Assembly: GCA_963575645.1 (NCBI GenBank)
Contig: OY754466.1
Coordinates: 36,178,001 to 36,242,000, forward strand
Source: Xanthostigma xanthostigma
Lineage: Eukaryota; Arthropoda; Insecta; Raphidioptera; Raphidiidae
DNA length: 64,000 nt
Direction of reading: 5' to 3'
Made by a program: the position numbers and the translations under genes. Below the pieces are notes generated by a model that saw only the letters and a program-made list of their open reading frames with translations, was not told the DNA's origin and searched no databases. This document shows, piece by piece, positions 1 to 11,598 of the stretch (positions are counted from its first letter, which is position 1; each line of letters begins with the position of its first letter).

Positions 1-415
1 TGTATAGATATTTTTTGTAATACGTAAACCTAAATGCGAGTGAATCTACGGATAAAAAAAATGTTCACCCACGCTCTCTCTCCCTCTCTCTCTTTGCGTC
101 TGTGTAGAAGCAAAGTCGAAAATAAAAAAAATATTTTTTGTAGGATTAAACAAATTGTTAAATATGAAATTTTTATTTACCATTTCCTTTCTTATATTCG
201 ACACATCAATTAGTTATTTTTAATAAATAGCCACTAATATTTATTATTGCATTTCGTTGATTGAGTAAATATTGTTTGTTTTATTGCCAAGTTCACCAAT
301 CACTACACACAAAAAAGAAATGTGTTCATTTTAGGTAAATTAAATTAAATTTACAGTATCTAAAGAAAATTTGAAATTATTTACCTACACTACGTAAATA
401 GTTACTGTACTACAA
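1..415. other. unrecognised AT-rich sequence
   Basis: No gene or element recognised. There is a short CT-rich microsatellite at about 74-98. Confidence 0.6.
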
Positions 416-423
416 GGTTTATA

Positions 424-664
424 CAGGGGCGGGCAAATCTTTTGATCGGCGGGCCACATAGCTGATGAAAATTTGACCGCGGGCCGTATGGCTGATGAAA
501 ATTTCACCGCGAGCCAAAAATTTGCGGAGCAAAAAAAGAAAAGGTCCCCACATTCTATTTCCGCATTTTACTATTTTTCTAAAATTTTCTAAAATGCTTC
601 GCGTGCCGGATAAAATTGCGCTGCGGGCCGGATCCGGCCCGCGGGCCACCATTTGCCCAGGCCT
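424..664. mobile_element. hAT-like MITE, family A, copy 1
   Basis: Begins CAGGGGCGGGCAAATCTTTTG and ends TTTGCCCAGGCCT(G). It is flanked by an 8-bp direct repeat GGTTTATA at 416-423 and 665-672 (one base of end ambiguity). The GC-rich CCGCGGGCC blocks match the complete copy at 17696-18061. An 8-bp duplication with CAGGGG-type ends is typical of hAT transposons. It has no transposase and is non-autonomous. Confidence 0.75.
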
Positions 665-878
665 GGTTTATAGTATACTAACGTTTCAAATTTAATAAAA
701 TTTTATCGACTTTGAAAGGAATTACGTAACTCTTCTCGTAATTATGAATTTTTAAGTATACTAACAGGTACGTAGGTACCTATCAACCTACCAGGTTGAG
801 TTACATTGTTAAAAAATAGTAGATTATAATTCATTATTTTAATAACGAGTTGTGACATTATGTTAATAACGAGCGACA

Positions 879-1179
879 AGCCAGTTATAACCATCACACG
901 AGTCATAAAAGCATTACAATCGAGATGCCTACAATCTACATAGATACTACATTTTTTGCACCTCCTATGAAAGAGGTTTTTCACTCAAAATAAATATTAT
1001 TGAACAGTTGTGTTCGGCCATATAATATGAGAAGCCAATTATAACCATCACACGAGTCATAAAAGCATTACAATCGAGATACCTACAATTTATATAGATA
1101 CTAGATTTTTTGTACCGCCTATGAAAAAGATGTTTTTCACTCAAAATAAATGTTAATTGACAGTTGTGTTCGGCCATAT
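879..1179. repeat. two-unit tandem repeat, period about 154 bp
   Basis: The segment 879-1023 recurs at 1033-1179 with scattered substitutions; both units end GTTGTGTTCGGCCATAT. The short open frames on the minus strand here are this repeat read twice and are not genes. Confidence 0.85.
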
Positions 1180-1340
1180 TAGAATCTATTTGTTTATGAA
1201 GATTACGCGTACTTCGCTGCCTCTGCTGCTCATATGGATTTAAATGACAACTGACAGGGGTTGGTAAAATTGCATCGTTTTTGTTTTACTTTATACGCAC
1301 TAGTGCGACATAAGCCATTTTACTACTGCTATATACGGAT

Positions 1341-1885
1341 TAGTGATGTGACGGATCGTAAAAAATGTATATCCGCAGATACGGATCTGAATACGGATTT
1401 TTGGTTTCAAGATCCGCGAATACGGATACGGATCTTAACTTTCTTAGAGTACCTACGCGGCGGTAAATATTGCACATCGACCTTTGGAAAGAGACTATCT
1501 GTTATGGGAAAAAGTTATTGACCTCTTTAAGAGTTAACTCTCATAACAGATTGTCTCTTTCCAAAGATCGATGTGCAATATCTCATTATAAAGATAGTTG
1601 ATTTAGTACCTTTGAGTTATGTACTATTAGTATGGTATCCAGTATCCACTACGATAAATGTTTGCAATAGAAAGGTGCCAAATACGATTTAAAAAAATAA
1701 AAAACAATCTAAATGAATTTAACAGGTTTTCATTATTACCGAATCACCTATATATATAAAATTTCATCTATGAATTGAAAATTAATAAGGTAAAAAATCC
1801 GCCAAAAACTAACGGATACGGATACGGATCTTTCTTCTCCCTCGGATATCCGAGGATACGGATACGGATATCCGGCACATCACTA
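1341..1885. mobile_element. hAT-like MITE with TAGTGATGTG ends
   Basis: Terminal inverted repeats are TAGTGATGTG / CACATCACTA, with exact 8-bp target duplications ATACGGAT at 1333-1340 and 1886-1893. Subterminal DNA is full of the hexamer GGATAC(GGATAC), likely transposase-binding repeats. No transposase is present. The related design at 31646-32135 uses GGATGC repeats. Confidence 0.8.
1469..1581. repeat. nested inverted repeat, about 43-bp arms
   Basis: TATTGCACATCGACCTTTGG on the left is mirrored by CCAAAGATCGATGTGCAATA on the right around a roughly 30-bp loop. It lies inside the hAT-like MITE and is probably a second small fold-back insertion. Confidence 0.7.
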
Positions 1886-2054
1886 ATACGGATGAAAAGC
1901 GGTTATTTTTTAATATTTATGGTTTATACGGCCATACCTATGGGTTTGCACAAAAAAACGTTACACCTTGACCTTAATTTACGTGTGTAACTTATAGAAA
2001 TGTACTTGCAGGAGGCACGTGACTGTCTCTTTGCGGCAAAAAATAGATTAAATA

Positions 2055-2310
2055 TAGAATACTTCAAATAAGTAAAATTAGCGACCAATTTTTTTAGATA
2101 ATTGGTCGATAATTTTATTTATTTGAAGAGTTCTATACAGACGTTAATCTAAGATTTAAATATAGAATAAATAAAATTATCGACCAATTTTTCAGACAAT
2201 ATATTAACAAACAATATAAAATTAATACATTAACGTTTCAATCGGGATTTGGACCTTCTTCAGAATTGATCTAAAGATTTAAATATAGAATACTATAAAG
2301 TTCAGGAGCA
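2055..2310 (-). mobile_element. decayed hammerhead-bearing element fragment
   Basis: Contains the terminal block of the hammerhead family (AATTTTATTTATTTGAAGAG, then the CAGACGTTAATC segment) and, on the minus strand at 2232-2263, the core CTGAAGA...GAAACGTT with a partly decayed stem II. It is related to the palindromic loci at 21.3, 22.9 and 54.9 kb. Confidence 0.65.
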
Positions 2311-3045
2311 ATTTTTGTTTGTAGGGGTGCCGGGTGAATCGCGCCCAGACTTATTTCTAAATAATTGTTGTTGCGTTAAAACAGTTATTCATTGTTTTTT
2401 GTAGTCACGTATAGAAGAATTAATGACATTTTTTTCGTTAATGTGGCATCAACTGTTAATTAAGAAGCGATATGGTACAAATTGTAAATGTGATCACTTC
2501 TAATAAGTCAATTTTTTTGTGTGGCTGCCTTTTGTCAGGCCGCTTCTACAAACATATATAAATCTTTCATGAAATAGGTCATTATTCCCAACTGATTGTG
2601 CGAGTTGTTGCTACTGGGTTGCCTATTATATACGTAATATTGAGAACGTTAGCTTACCCTTCGTATAGGCAGTACAGGTCAATAACTATTTAACCTTTCT
2701 TTTTGCTGTGCATGAAATATGACTGTTGCTAGAACTGTCAAACATATTTTACTGTTGGGCCGTCACACAAAATACATAATGATCAGACAGCGTTAACACG
2801 AAATTCTAAATTCAATTAACAGAATTATTAAAAAAAATATAAAATGTTAAATAATAATCAAATGACACTTATTATAACATGTACACCATAGACAAGTGTA
2901 ATCATAAATTATTATTGTAATACCTTACCTGATAACGATATATCCACGCAATAGCCTTAGATGCTGAGCGTGTTTTATTTAAATAAAAAAAAAATTCAAT
3001 TTGGCCGATATTGTTTCGAATGTCATGTAATAATAATGGAATATT
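2311..3045. other. unrecognised AT-rich sequence
   Basis: I see no exon, RNA gene or recognisable repeat here. Confidence 0.5.
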
Positions 3046-3474
3046 TTATATCTCTATATATATATAATTCTCGTGTCACAGTTTTGGCCGCGCTAAACTC
3101 CGAAACCACTGAACCGTTTTTAATGAATTTTTGTAAATGTGTCTTGCTTGGTGACTGGTGCAACTTACGCTATAGGATAGTTTTTATTAAATATTTTGTA
3201 CAAAATTACAGTGTTTTCTCAAAAAAACTGTTTTAGTAACATGTAACGACATAGAATTTGCTCAAAGCTATTCGTTCAGAAGCAAACAAAACAAAATTGT
3301 TTTAGTACTAAGTAGCGACATCTGTTAAAATTCGCTCAAAGCTATCAGTTCAGAAGCAAATCTGGTAGAATTCGCTCAAAGTCATTAGTTCAGACACCGG
3401 GTCGCAAACGAAATACATTTTGCAGAATTATATCTATCGCACCCGCGTGAATTCGGGCCGATCCGATAGTTTTT
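3046..3474 (+). mobile_element. Helitron-like element, family H1
   Basis: Starts near ATAATTCTCGTGTCACAG and ends in a decayed CCGATAGT (CCGCTAGT in better copies). The body CTCCGAAACCACTGAACC...GCTATAGGATAG recurs at 28546-28905 and 31341-31612. The CTAG end fits the Helitron CTRR terminus. No Rep/helicase is present. Confidence 0.6.
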
Positions 3475-3484
3475 TTATAATTTA

Positions 3485-4020
3485 CTAGCAGTACCGGGCC
3501 CCGCGTTGCTGCGGCTCAGTCTGGTTTGCGTGTGTCGCTGTTACGTTCAACACATGGCGCTCCCGTTGCCGTAAAATATTTAGTATAGCGCGTGTTGCTT
3601 TAACGTCCAACAGATGGCGGTGTTTTTCGAAAAAAACATATTTTCACCTGTCACAGGGGTGACATCTATATAATTGACAGAGTTGAAACTGAAAGTTTTA
3701 TATTATCATTCATCAGTTTTATTAAAAAACTAGCTGTATTCGGCTACGCGTTGTTGTGGCTCAGTCTGATTTTCTTACATCAACAGATGGCGCTCCCATT
3801 GCCGTAAAATATTTAGATAGCGTGTGTTGCTTTATTTTTAAACAGATAGCGCTGTTTAAAAAAAAATGTTTTCATCTTTATGACATCTAAGTATATAATA
3901 GGCAAATAAAAACGAATTCGAATGCAGCGTTGTGTCAAAATTTCAAAGAAATCGGTAAATAACTTTCGGAGATTTAAGATTTTGAATGAACGCACATTTA
4001 CATTTTTTTTTATTCATATA
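3485..4020 (-). mobile_element. two Helitron-like copies, minus strand
   Basis: Two minus-strand 3' ends (CTAG followed by T) lie at 3485-3488 and 3730-3733. Each is followed by related sequence such as CAACAGATGGCGCTCCC. The distal part (3900-4020) reads on the minus strand as a typical Helitron body (TCTCCGAAAGTTATTTACCG). Both are non-autonomous. Confidence 0.6.
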
Positions 4021-5251
4021 GATTACGTGGTCGAATTGAGAAAGGAACACTTATTTTTATACTATTTTGAAAGTCGACCATAATTGTATCCCCATTAAAA
4101 TTAGTAAAAATAATGTATAGAAAGATAAACACGTGCATTTTTCAAAATATCATGTACATATTATACAGCTATAGGTAACAGACTTTAAACTTTGATTACA
4201 TTTTTATTTATAAACATTTTATTATTATTAAGGCCACTTACTGTCAGGGTCATGTAGAAACACATACCTATTTGTTCATTTCTTTTACAACGATAAGCTA
4301 AACATTTATTTAACAATTTTGCTTTGGATACTTTGGGAGACAATATTGCTTTTTCCCAAAATACAAAAAAACAACACTGATTAGTGAGTTTTATTTTACG
4401 TGTTTTTGTAATATAATCTAGCAACGTTTTAAATAATGAAATGATTTTCGTTACGTTGTAACGCAACAATATTTGACTGTTAACATAATGAATGATTATT
4501 TCAACAAAAATTTCTAAAATTAAATGTCGGGAAAATTATTTTTTGTTACTTTTCTATAAAAAAAAAATCTATACATAATATTTTTAAAATACCCCTTCAC
4601 TCTTAATCTCGACTTAAAACGTTTATAGCTCGAGAGCCGCTATTTTTAAAGCTAGATGATTCGTGTAAACGCCAAATTAAGGACCAAGAATCACACTGGC
4701 AAAAAATTGAAATCCTGGAAAAAATATAGTAATGTTTTTAAAAAATTCACGTATCTAGACACTGGCTCGTGGTCTCTCATTTGACGTTCACCCGAATCCT
4801 TTAGATTTGAAAATAGAGTCGGGAGAGCTGTCACCGGTTTTAGGCGAGAGGAAAGGATATGAAATGAATGATATAATTTTGTCATAACTTATTTGGTTCT
4901 GTTACCTTTTTGTAAACAGAAACTATTTTTACACGCTTTATATTAGTTCACCTATATGTATGTATGTAAATACGCTTATGTTATAACCGACTCCTTTGGG
5001 CTCGATTTTGACCCACTTTAAACGGACAGATTTAATTAAAACTTTGTACACTTATCAAAAACCGCTGACAATACAATAATTTGATAAGTTTATCTCATTA
5101 TCCTGATCAGGATCACCAGAATTAAATAATTATGTTTGTTTGTATGTCTAGTTTTACGGTCATTGCAAACTGAAGGAAACCAACACAACTCTGGAATGGC
5201 TGTAACGTATTTGTTGTTACGTACTCTCTTGCTGAACGCAAATTACAACTT
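4021..5251. other. unrecognised sequence
   Basis: AT-rich, with no supported gene. The segment 4985-5130 (GGGCTCGATTTTGACCCAC) has the style of a Helitron body but no end could be found. Confidence 0.45.
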
Positions 5252-5479
5252 CACATCGAACTAAAAAGTGAAAAATAATTCTAAATAGGTATAAGCAGAA
5301 AATAATAACGAACAAAAAATATAAGTATCTATTATTGTGAAAAAAGCGTGAGGAGCTTTGTGCCATATTTTTCGTATATCGAGCGCCTCACGCTTTTTTC
5401 AGAATAATACAAATATTTTTTGTTCATTATTATTTTCTGCTTATATTAAGAATTATTTTTCACTTTTTAGTTCGATGTG
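5252..5479. mobile_element. palindromic fold-back MITE (228 bp)
   Basis: CACATCGAACTAAAAAGTG at the left is mirrored by CACTTTTTAGTTCGATGTG at the right. The pairing continues to an inner GCGTGAGG/CCTCACGC stem near 5348-5394. It should fold into a single long hairpin. Confidence 0.8.
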
Positions 5480-5789
5480 CTATAAAAGCGTGTTTTTTAG
5501 TTTTTTAAACTATATTTATTTGTAATCTAATTTCGAGTAGATTGATAACACTAATTAAAATAAAACTTATAAGAAAAGGATGCATACTTGTTATGCTGAC
5601 CTTGCTATAACATTCTTTTTTTAAATTGATATGTAACTTTATTTGTATTAAAACAATTTAAAACGTAGTTTTTAATGGCATATTATAAGGTAGGTATTGA
5701 AATTAAAATTAAGAAAAATATCCTGTTTGGTTTATTAAATCTTGCTGAAAATATAGTACCTAAATAGAAGAGAGAATATTAAGAAAATC

Positions 5790-6090
5790 TCTCAGTTATT
5801 TGACAATGACCTTATAGAGTGTGATCATAAATTACAGCTTTTAAACATGTAGGAGCAGTCTAATGTCGTTGTGAAACTCCCTGTTATCTTGAATATTAGA
5901 TTGTACTCATCCAAAAATAAAAGAATGATCTACATAGAAACAAATTTTGTTTTAGCTAAATTTTGATCAAAATTCGTAGAAACAAGTTGTTTCGAAGTGG
6001 AAACCGTACAAAAAACGATGTTAACACAGTTTAAGAGAAATATTTTTTCAATCGTACAATTATTTTTCGAGCAGAATCGATTAAAAATTT
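5790..6090 (+). repeat. dispersed repeat R1, copy 1
   Basis: Shares long diverged blocks with the reverse complement of about 63490-63800, for example AGGAGCAGTCTAATGTCG and TTGTTTCGAAGTGGAAAC. Partial copies occur near 42315-42430 and 43010-43180. No ends or coding capacity are recognised. Confidence 0.65.
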
Positions 6091-6828
6091 TACAATGCCC
6101 TTCTTATTGTCAAATTAGATTTTTGACAACGGTTTTTGCAACCGAGCATTAGTTTGTAATTTTGTATCGAAAAATACATAGATAGAACCCTATATTATCA
6201 TGTTGGTCACACCTTCTACACAAAGCGGCATAGCGCTTTAGTGTATTGCTTGTATGTAAAAGCTTTCCACACTACTTAAAATTATTATATTGTAAATATC
6301 GGTTTTTTAAGTCCACTTTAGAATGCGTTACACGCTTAATTTCTGAAAATAATGCTGACTTTATTTAAAAATAATAATTTATGTGTGTGTTAGTTGAATT
6401 AACTTATAACCATTACGGGTCATTTCATTTTGTTTTTCATAATTTATTGTTGATTAAAACAATGTTAATGTTCCTTAACGTACTAATAATATTGGTTAAC
6501 GTGTATATTCGTGGAGATGATCACTTACTTCGTTCGTAATAGGAAAGTTTAAATAAAGAATATTCATTTCTTGTTTGCTTAACACTCTTTCATATATTTG
6601 TAACACGATTATAACAGCTTCACTTGTATGTGTAAAGAAATTTTGCCACTCAATTTTCACCCACACCCAAATGCCCGATATTATTGACGTGAAACTTTGC
6701 AAGAAAATATGGTGGAAGTTACGGTGTTTTTATGGTGGGAGAACATGTCTACATCGGTTTATAATTTTAATATAATGTAAGTAATTAAAAAAAAAATAAA
6801 AATGAGACATTTTTAAAATAAACAATAC
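6091..6828. other. unrecognised AT-rich sequence
   Basis: No gene or repeat recognised. Confidence 0.45.
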
Positions 6829-7162
6829 GTTTATATCTACTCACCAAAAAGTAGAAGATACATTTGTTTTCCTTCCATAACGTTTAAAAGCGTGGGACAC
6901 TCGATGGATTAAATGAGTGTTCCACGCTTTTAATTAATATCTTCATTTATTTACAAAATGTGATTAATTTATGATTAACAACGGGTCCCCTTAAAATTAG
7001 GCTTATATTAACGCTCCAAAAAGTAGAAATAAATGCCTTTCTCTTCCATAATGTTTAAAAGCGTGGGATAACTCGATGAATTAAATGGGTCTTCCACGAT
7101 TTTAAGCGTTATAAATTTAGAAAGACATTTGTTTCTATTTTTTGGTGCATTAATATAAACGT
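6829..7162. mobile_element. inverted-repeat element with two inner hairpins
   Basis: Outer arms are ACGTTTATAT...ACCAAAAAGTAGAA (left) and TTCTATTTTTTGGT...ATATAAACGT (right). Two inner hairpins, 6887-6932 and 7057-7104, both begin AAAAGCGTGGGA and end in (T)TCCACG(C)TTTT. It is probably a non-autonomous DNA transposon with duplicated subterminal hairpins. Confidence 0.65.
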
Positions 7163-7792
7163 GTTTTTTTTTATTATATTATAATTTATATATTTTTTTA
7201 AATAATATGAAATTTTAACGGAACCTTTGTTAATCATAAATTGACCATATTTTTTAAATAAAATGAGAGGCTGACCATGTTCTAGAAAAATACATGAGAT
7301 GTGTTACAAGGTACCTTAATAATTTATAGTCATTCTTTTGAACGCTTTTCAAATATTTTTAAACTATGTTGCATAATACAGATTGTAAGATTATAACCTA
7401 ATCCTAAGTAAATCTAAAATATAATTCAGCGTTTCCTTGTATGTTACATAATATATTATATTTATTTATCATATACACATTTTAAATTCACACCCGAACA
7501 AATATACTAAAACAGAAAAATAATTGTCAAATATTTGCTAGTTTTATTGGACGTGGTTTTAGTGTTTCTCAATGTCCAAGTCAGTGGCGTTCCAATTCCA
7601 AGTAAAAAAATATCCAAGCTGATATTTTTTTTACAAATATCTGACATATTCCCCTCTCAAAAAAAAATAAATAAAATAAACACCTGTTTCTATGTAACTT
7701 ACGTGCGAAATCACAATTTATTTTTTGTAATTTACACCGAAAAACTGTAGGTTTACATATTTTGTATTTTAAGAAACCTTATATAGGTATAA

Positions 7793-7915
7793 TTTGTTCC
7801 AAGCAGCCAGAGAACAATAACAGAACCGCGACCGTCTTGCGCAGTAGGTAAAACGAAACTATTTATATCAATTCGTGAGCTACTGCGTATGACAGTCTCG
7901 CTGATTGGAACAAAC
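7793..7915. mobile_element. short palindromic MITE, family P1, copy 1
   Basis: TTTGTTCCAAGCAGCCAGAG is mirrored by ...GATTGGAACAAA, with inner GCGCAGTAG and CTACTGCG. The same family occurs at 35418-35567. Confidence 0.7.
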
Positions 7916-7994
7916 CTCTTATCAACCATATATAATATGTACCAAATTGGGTTGCTGTTGTTTTCACGCGTAAAGGTATTAACTGGATTTTTAT

Positions 7995-9096
7995 ACAGTG
8001 TGTCGCATTTAACATCCCCATATTTTCGCTATTTGAAGTAATATAGATTTGAATTTTTGTAGTCATACAGGTTGATGGATCACAGATATCAACTGAAATC
8101 TTAACTGTAAACTGAGCAAACAACGAATTCACAAACAGATTCAATTCCTGTTATTTTGAGTAGTGCTAGAGATATCGAAAAAAAATTATTAGAAATAAGT
8201 TGTTCTGAATATTATTCTAACCCCATATACCTACCGAATTTCATGAGAAAATTCGCATTTAAAATTTTATAATTATTTTGGTTTAACACAAGCTTTTACT
8301 CTCCATGGCACACTGATTACCTACATCAAATTAAAAAAATAAACTTGTAGTAATTTAGTGTATAGGCTGTGTGCACGAAGCCTACTAGCGCTGCTAGTGG
8401 GTAATAGAGAATTATTGAACTCACTTTTTATGGAAATCGAGACATGTTTCCAAGGTTATAAGCCAAAAATTTTAGTTGGCCATGATGTGTAAAAAAATGT
8501 AATAAGGAAAACTTATGTTAATTTGTTTACACTGACAGCGGAACGTCAAATTAGGGCGCCAATGGTCCTTATTTCACTTAAATCGCCATCAGCGCAACAG
8601 TCCGGAACACAACAAGCATATCCAGATCGCTTAGTTTTCCTATGTTTTCTTTATAATTAAAAAACTTTATAAAATTATAACTATTTTCACTTTTAATAAA
8701 CATTGCTCACTGACATACAGAAAATTTGAGCTTGAAGTTTCCCCTAGTGCTGACCACAAACGCTCGCATCGAAACATTTGTAACTCCGCCTCCTTGCACA
8801 TAGCCCATAGACCAAAATAAAGAAAAAAATAATTTTGCCATGAAACTCGGTATATGGGGTTAGAATAATATTTTGGACAACTTTTCTAACAATTTTTTTT
8901 CGATATCTCTAACGCTACGCAAAATATCGACAATTGACCCTGTTTGTGAATTCGTTAAAAGCTGAGTTTAAAGTTCAGATTTAACTTGACCATCTTAAAA
9001 GACGTGAACGGTGACTCCCGTCAACCTGTACGACTGTGCAAAATTCTAATCTGCATTCCTTCAAATAGCGGTCTTCATCTTAAATGCGACACACTA
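7995..9096. mobile_element. long-TIR DNA transposon, about 1.1 kb
   Basis: About 250-bp imperfect inverted repeats: 7995-8245 pairs with 8860-9096. Ends read (TA)CAGTGTGTCGCATTTAA / TTAAATGCGACACACTA(TA), which fits TA-duplicating Tc1/mariner-type elements. The inner ends meet at ATTCTAACCCCATATACC. The 0.6-kb middle has no transposase frame, and the small open frames in the arms are mirror images of each other. Confidence 0.7.
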
Positions 9097-9788
9097 TATA
9101 TAATTATTAAAAACAATATCTTATATCAAGTTGTAACGATGTATAATAACAATACTGAATTATTATAGATATTTGTTGGTATTCGCCAATCGGTAGGTAC
9201 TAGACCCAAATAATGCTGCCGGTTGCAAAAATAAATACAAAAAATGAAATAACAGAAATTTTCTCTGCATTTGTTTGATAAAGTGCGTTGTTTTATAAAA
9301 AAAAATAATATTGACATGGACCACGCTGTATATCTACATTTGTTTATCTGAAGTAACTTCGGTTTGACATTTAATATGCAGTGATTTGAAATAGGTTTGA
9401 TTGTATTTTATTTTTAACATATTTTTTTTGACAACTTTCGCATTTTTATATTGTGACATAAATACATTCGAAGCAAACAAAAATATTTTTAAAAGTCAAA
9501 AATATAATTTAAGACATTATAGCGTTATAAATCAATTTTCATTTTGATGTTTGTATTCCACAGAGATAAGATAATGTTTAGTATTGATGACTATCTGCTA
9601 TGACCTTCTTTAGAGTCATGGTCCTTCTTTTTTGCATATATACTGAAGGGTGTCAAGCGGAGTTGAAGTGATCTTTTTAACGCCTACTTTAGGTAAACAA
9701 TCCACCCTTTTATATACGTTAACCGTTAACGTAAATGTGTCTGAAATATACAGGCCGATTCATTACATTTTCGGGCACGAGAAAAACC
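9097..9788. other. unrecognised AT-rich sequence
   Basis: No gene or known repeat seen. Confidence 0.45.
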
Positions 9789-9876
9789 GGAATCGTTGAA
9801 ACATTGTTGTTTATAAATTAGAGATTTTCAGATACTTGGACAGTTTAAATAATAAGATATTAGTTTTTCAAATTTT

Positions 9877-9916
9877 TTGCTACGTTTCGTTGATATTTTT
9901 CAACTTCTTCAGGCAA
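9877..9916 (-). ncRNA. hammerhead ribozyme (HH2, minus-strand arm)
   Basis: Mirror of the 9995-10034 motif. Read on the minus strand: stem I TTGC, core CTGAAGA, 5-bp stem II GTTGA/TCAAC, GAAA, then CGTA and closing GCAA. All conserved core bases are present. Confidence 0.7.
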
Positions 9917-9994
9917 TCTACAAAATAATTACAATATATAATATAACACATAAAACAAATAGATAGAATTAATATATTGTAATTATTTTGTAGA

Positions 9995-10034
9995 TTGCCT
10001 GAAGAAGTTGAAAAATATCAACGAAACGTAGCAA
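9995..10034 (+). ncRNA. hammerhead ribozyme (HH2, plus-strand arm)
   Basis: Stem I TTGC (9995-9998) pairs with GCAA (10031-10034). Core CUGAAGA is at 9999-10005. Stem II GTTGA (10007-10011) pairs with TCAAC (10018-10022) over a 6-nt loop. GAAA is at 10023-10026, and predicted cleavage falls after GUA (10028-10030). Stem III is reduced to the self-complementary ACGU, so cleavage may need a dimer or neighbouring copy. Core and pairings are seen in the sequence; activity is inferred. Confidence 0.72.
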
Positions 10035-10310
10035 AAAATTTGAAAAACTAATATCTTATTATTTAAACTGTCCAAGTATCTGAAAATCTCTAATTTATAA
10101 ATAATAACATGGACGAGAACAACAACCATAATTGTTGTTTATATGACTCATCTGTTACAAAGCTCTATTTGATTGGTTCTTGATCCGAAAGTACGATTTG
10201 AATTTTAAAAGTATAATAATATACTGAAATATGAAATATCACTGTACCTAGATAAACCTTGGCATTTTAAATAAAAAAAAAAAAAAAACAAGTAACACTA
10301 TTTGTCAATA

Positions 10311-10768
10311 CAGTCGAACCTGGATAAGCAAGAGTTCAAGGGACCGCGAGCTCTTTTTCACTTATGGAGGTTTTTCACTAACCTGAGTTTCTAGCTTAAA
10401 AGGTTATATAATAGTGACCTTTCTCACTTATAGAGGTTTATAAAAATACAACAAATATGTAGTGATAAGCATTTATGTATTATTCGACATAGATAATAAT
10501 AATTCGATATAGATGCTAAAAGAAAAAAAAAACAAAAAATAATACTAAATCCGTTAATTTCTTCTGCGTTTCTGTTTTTACTATCGCTTCGTACAGGCAA
10601 GTAGTAATCTCAGTTATAGAGGTCCATGAGTGAAAAAACATCTTTCTCTTATAGAGGTTTCTGTTTTTCGGTTATAGATGTTTCAGAGGGTTAAGACGGT
10701 ATCTGGCAATTACTCTCGCTTAGAGAGTTTTCTCTCTTACCCAGTTCTCACTCACTCAGATTTGACTG
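10311..10768. mobile_element. pogo/Tigger-like MITE
   Basis: Ends are CAGTCGAACCTGGATAAG and (reverse complement) CAGTCAAATCTGAGTGAG, with TA at 10309-10310 and 10769-10770. TA duplication with CAGT-starting ends is typical of the pogo branch of Tc1/mariner. The interior has repeated CTTATAGAGGTTT blocks and no transposase. Confidence 0.75.
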
Positions 10769-10864
10769 TATTTTATTTAAAAAATAAATATTAGGGGTCC
10801 TTGTCTAACAACGTTCGAAAATAATGGAATGCTTTACGAATTTTGGAATTTTCCTTCAAAATAA

Positions 10865-10993
10865 TAGTATATTGTGCGACTAGTGAGAGAAGGAGAAGAT
10901 TCCATGAGCGTAAAATTTGCCGGACGAGCTTAGCGAGTGCGGTAACACGCGAGTGGAATATTCTCCTTCGATCAATAGTCGCACATAATACTT
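10865..10993. repeat. imperfect palindrome
   Basis: AGTATATTGTGCGACTAGTG is mirrored by CAATAGTCGCACATAATACT, and GAAGGAGAA by TTCTCCTTC. It is adjacent to and possibly part of the element at 10994-11371. Confidence 0.65.
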
Positions 10994-11371
10994 TATTCAA
11001 CTAGCACGAGTAATATGTAATCGGGGCCTTGATAAAAGAGGGAAAAATAATAAATCACTTCATTGATTGACGTACCCACCGCCCTCGATGCACACAAGAT
11101 GGCCTTGACTTTCGCTGAATTGCGATGCTGTTTTCATATATACAAATCGCTACCGCGTTCCTATTGGTCCAGAAACTATGGAGTAAAAATTCATTACCGT
11201 ACAGTTTCGGCTCGCTACCGCGTTCCTATTGGTCCAGAGACTATGCAGTAATACATTATCGTACAGTTTCGGCTCATTATTAGCACTCTACGCGTCAACA
11301 TGAAGTAATTTATTATTTCTCCCGAATTTAGCAGGGCCCCGAAATTATATATTACTCACGCGTGTTGAATA
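10994..11371. mobile_element. inverted-repeat element with internal tandem duplication
   Basis: The left end TATTCAACTAGCACGAGTAA...CGGGGCC pairs with the right end GGCCCCG...ATTACTCACGCGTGTTGAATA. Inside, a 65-bp unit starting TCGCTACCGCGTTCCTATTG is repeated at 11147 and 11212. There is no coding capacity. Confidence 0.65.
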
Positions 11372-11598
11372 AATAATATTATTGCACGTATATTTCACTT
11401 CAATATTGCAACGATTTCAGAAAAAAAAAACATTTACTTCAGGTAATTATTTTTATTACAAGAGAACTACGAAATCAATTTTATCGTTAAATCTGACAAT
11501 AAAATGCACCTATTTGGGAAGGAAACTGCTTTAAAATCGGTGCAGCGCTTCTCGAGCAATAAGTAGGTAGTCACTAGACAATCAGATAATGCGTTTTT

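Larger units (their letters stand above)
9789..10112. mobile_element. palindromic hammerhead element, family HH2
   Basis: A 324-bp near-perfect palindrome with roughly 150-bp arms on a short loop near 9955. It is flanked by 12-bp direct repeats ACGAGAAAAACC (9777-9788) and ACGAGAACAACC (10113-10124), 11 of 12 identical. Each arm carries an intact hammerhead core, one on each strand. Variable-length target duplications and a hammerhead fit Penelope-like or retrozyme-like retroelements. No reverse transcriptase is present, so any movement would need enzymes supplied elsewhere. Confidence 0.7.
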
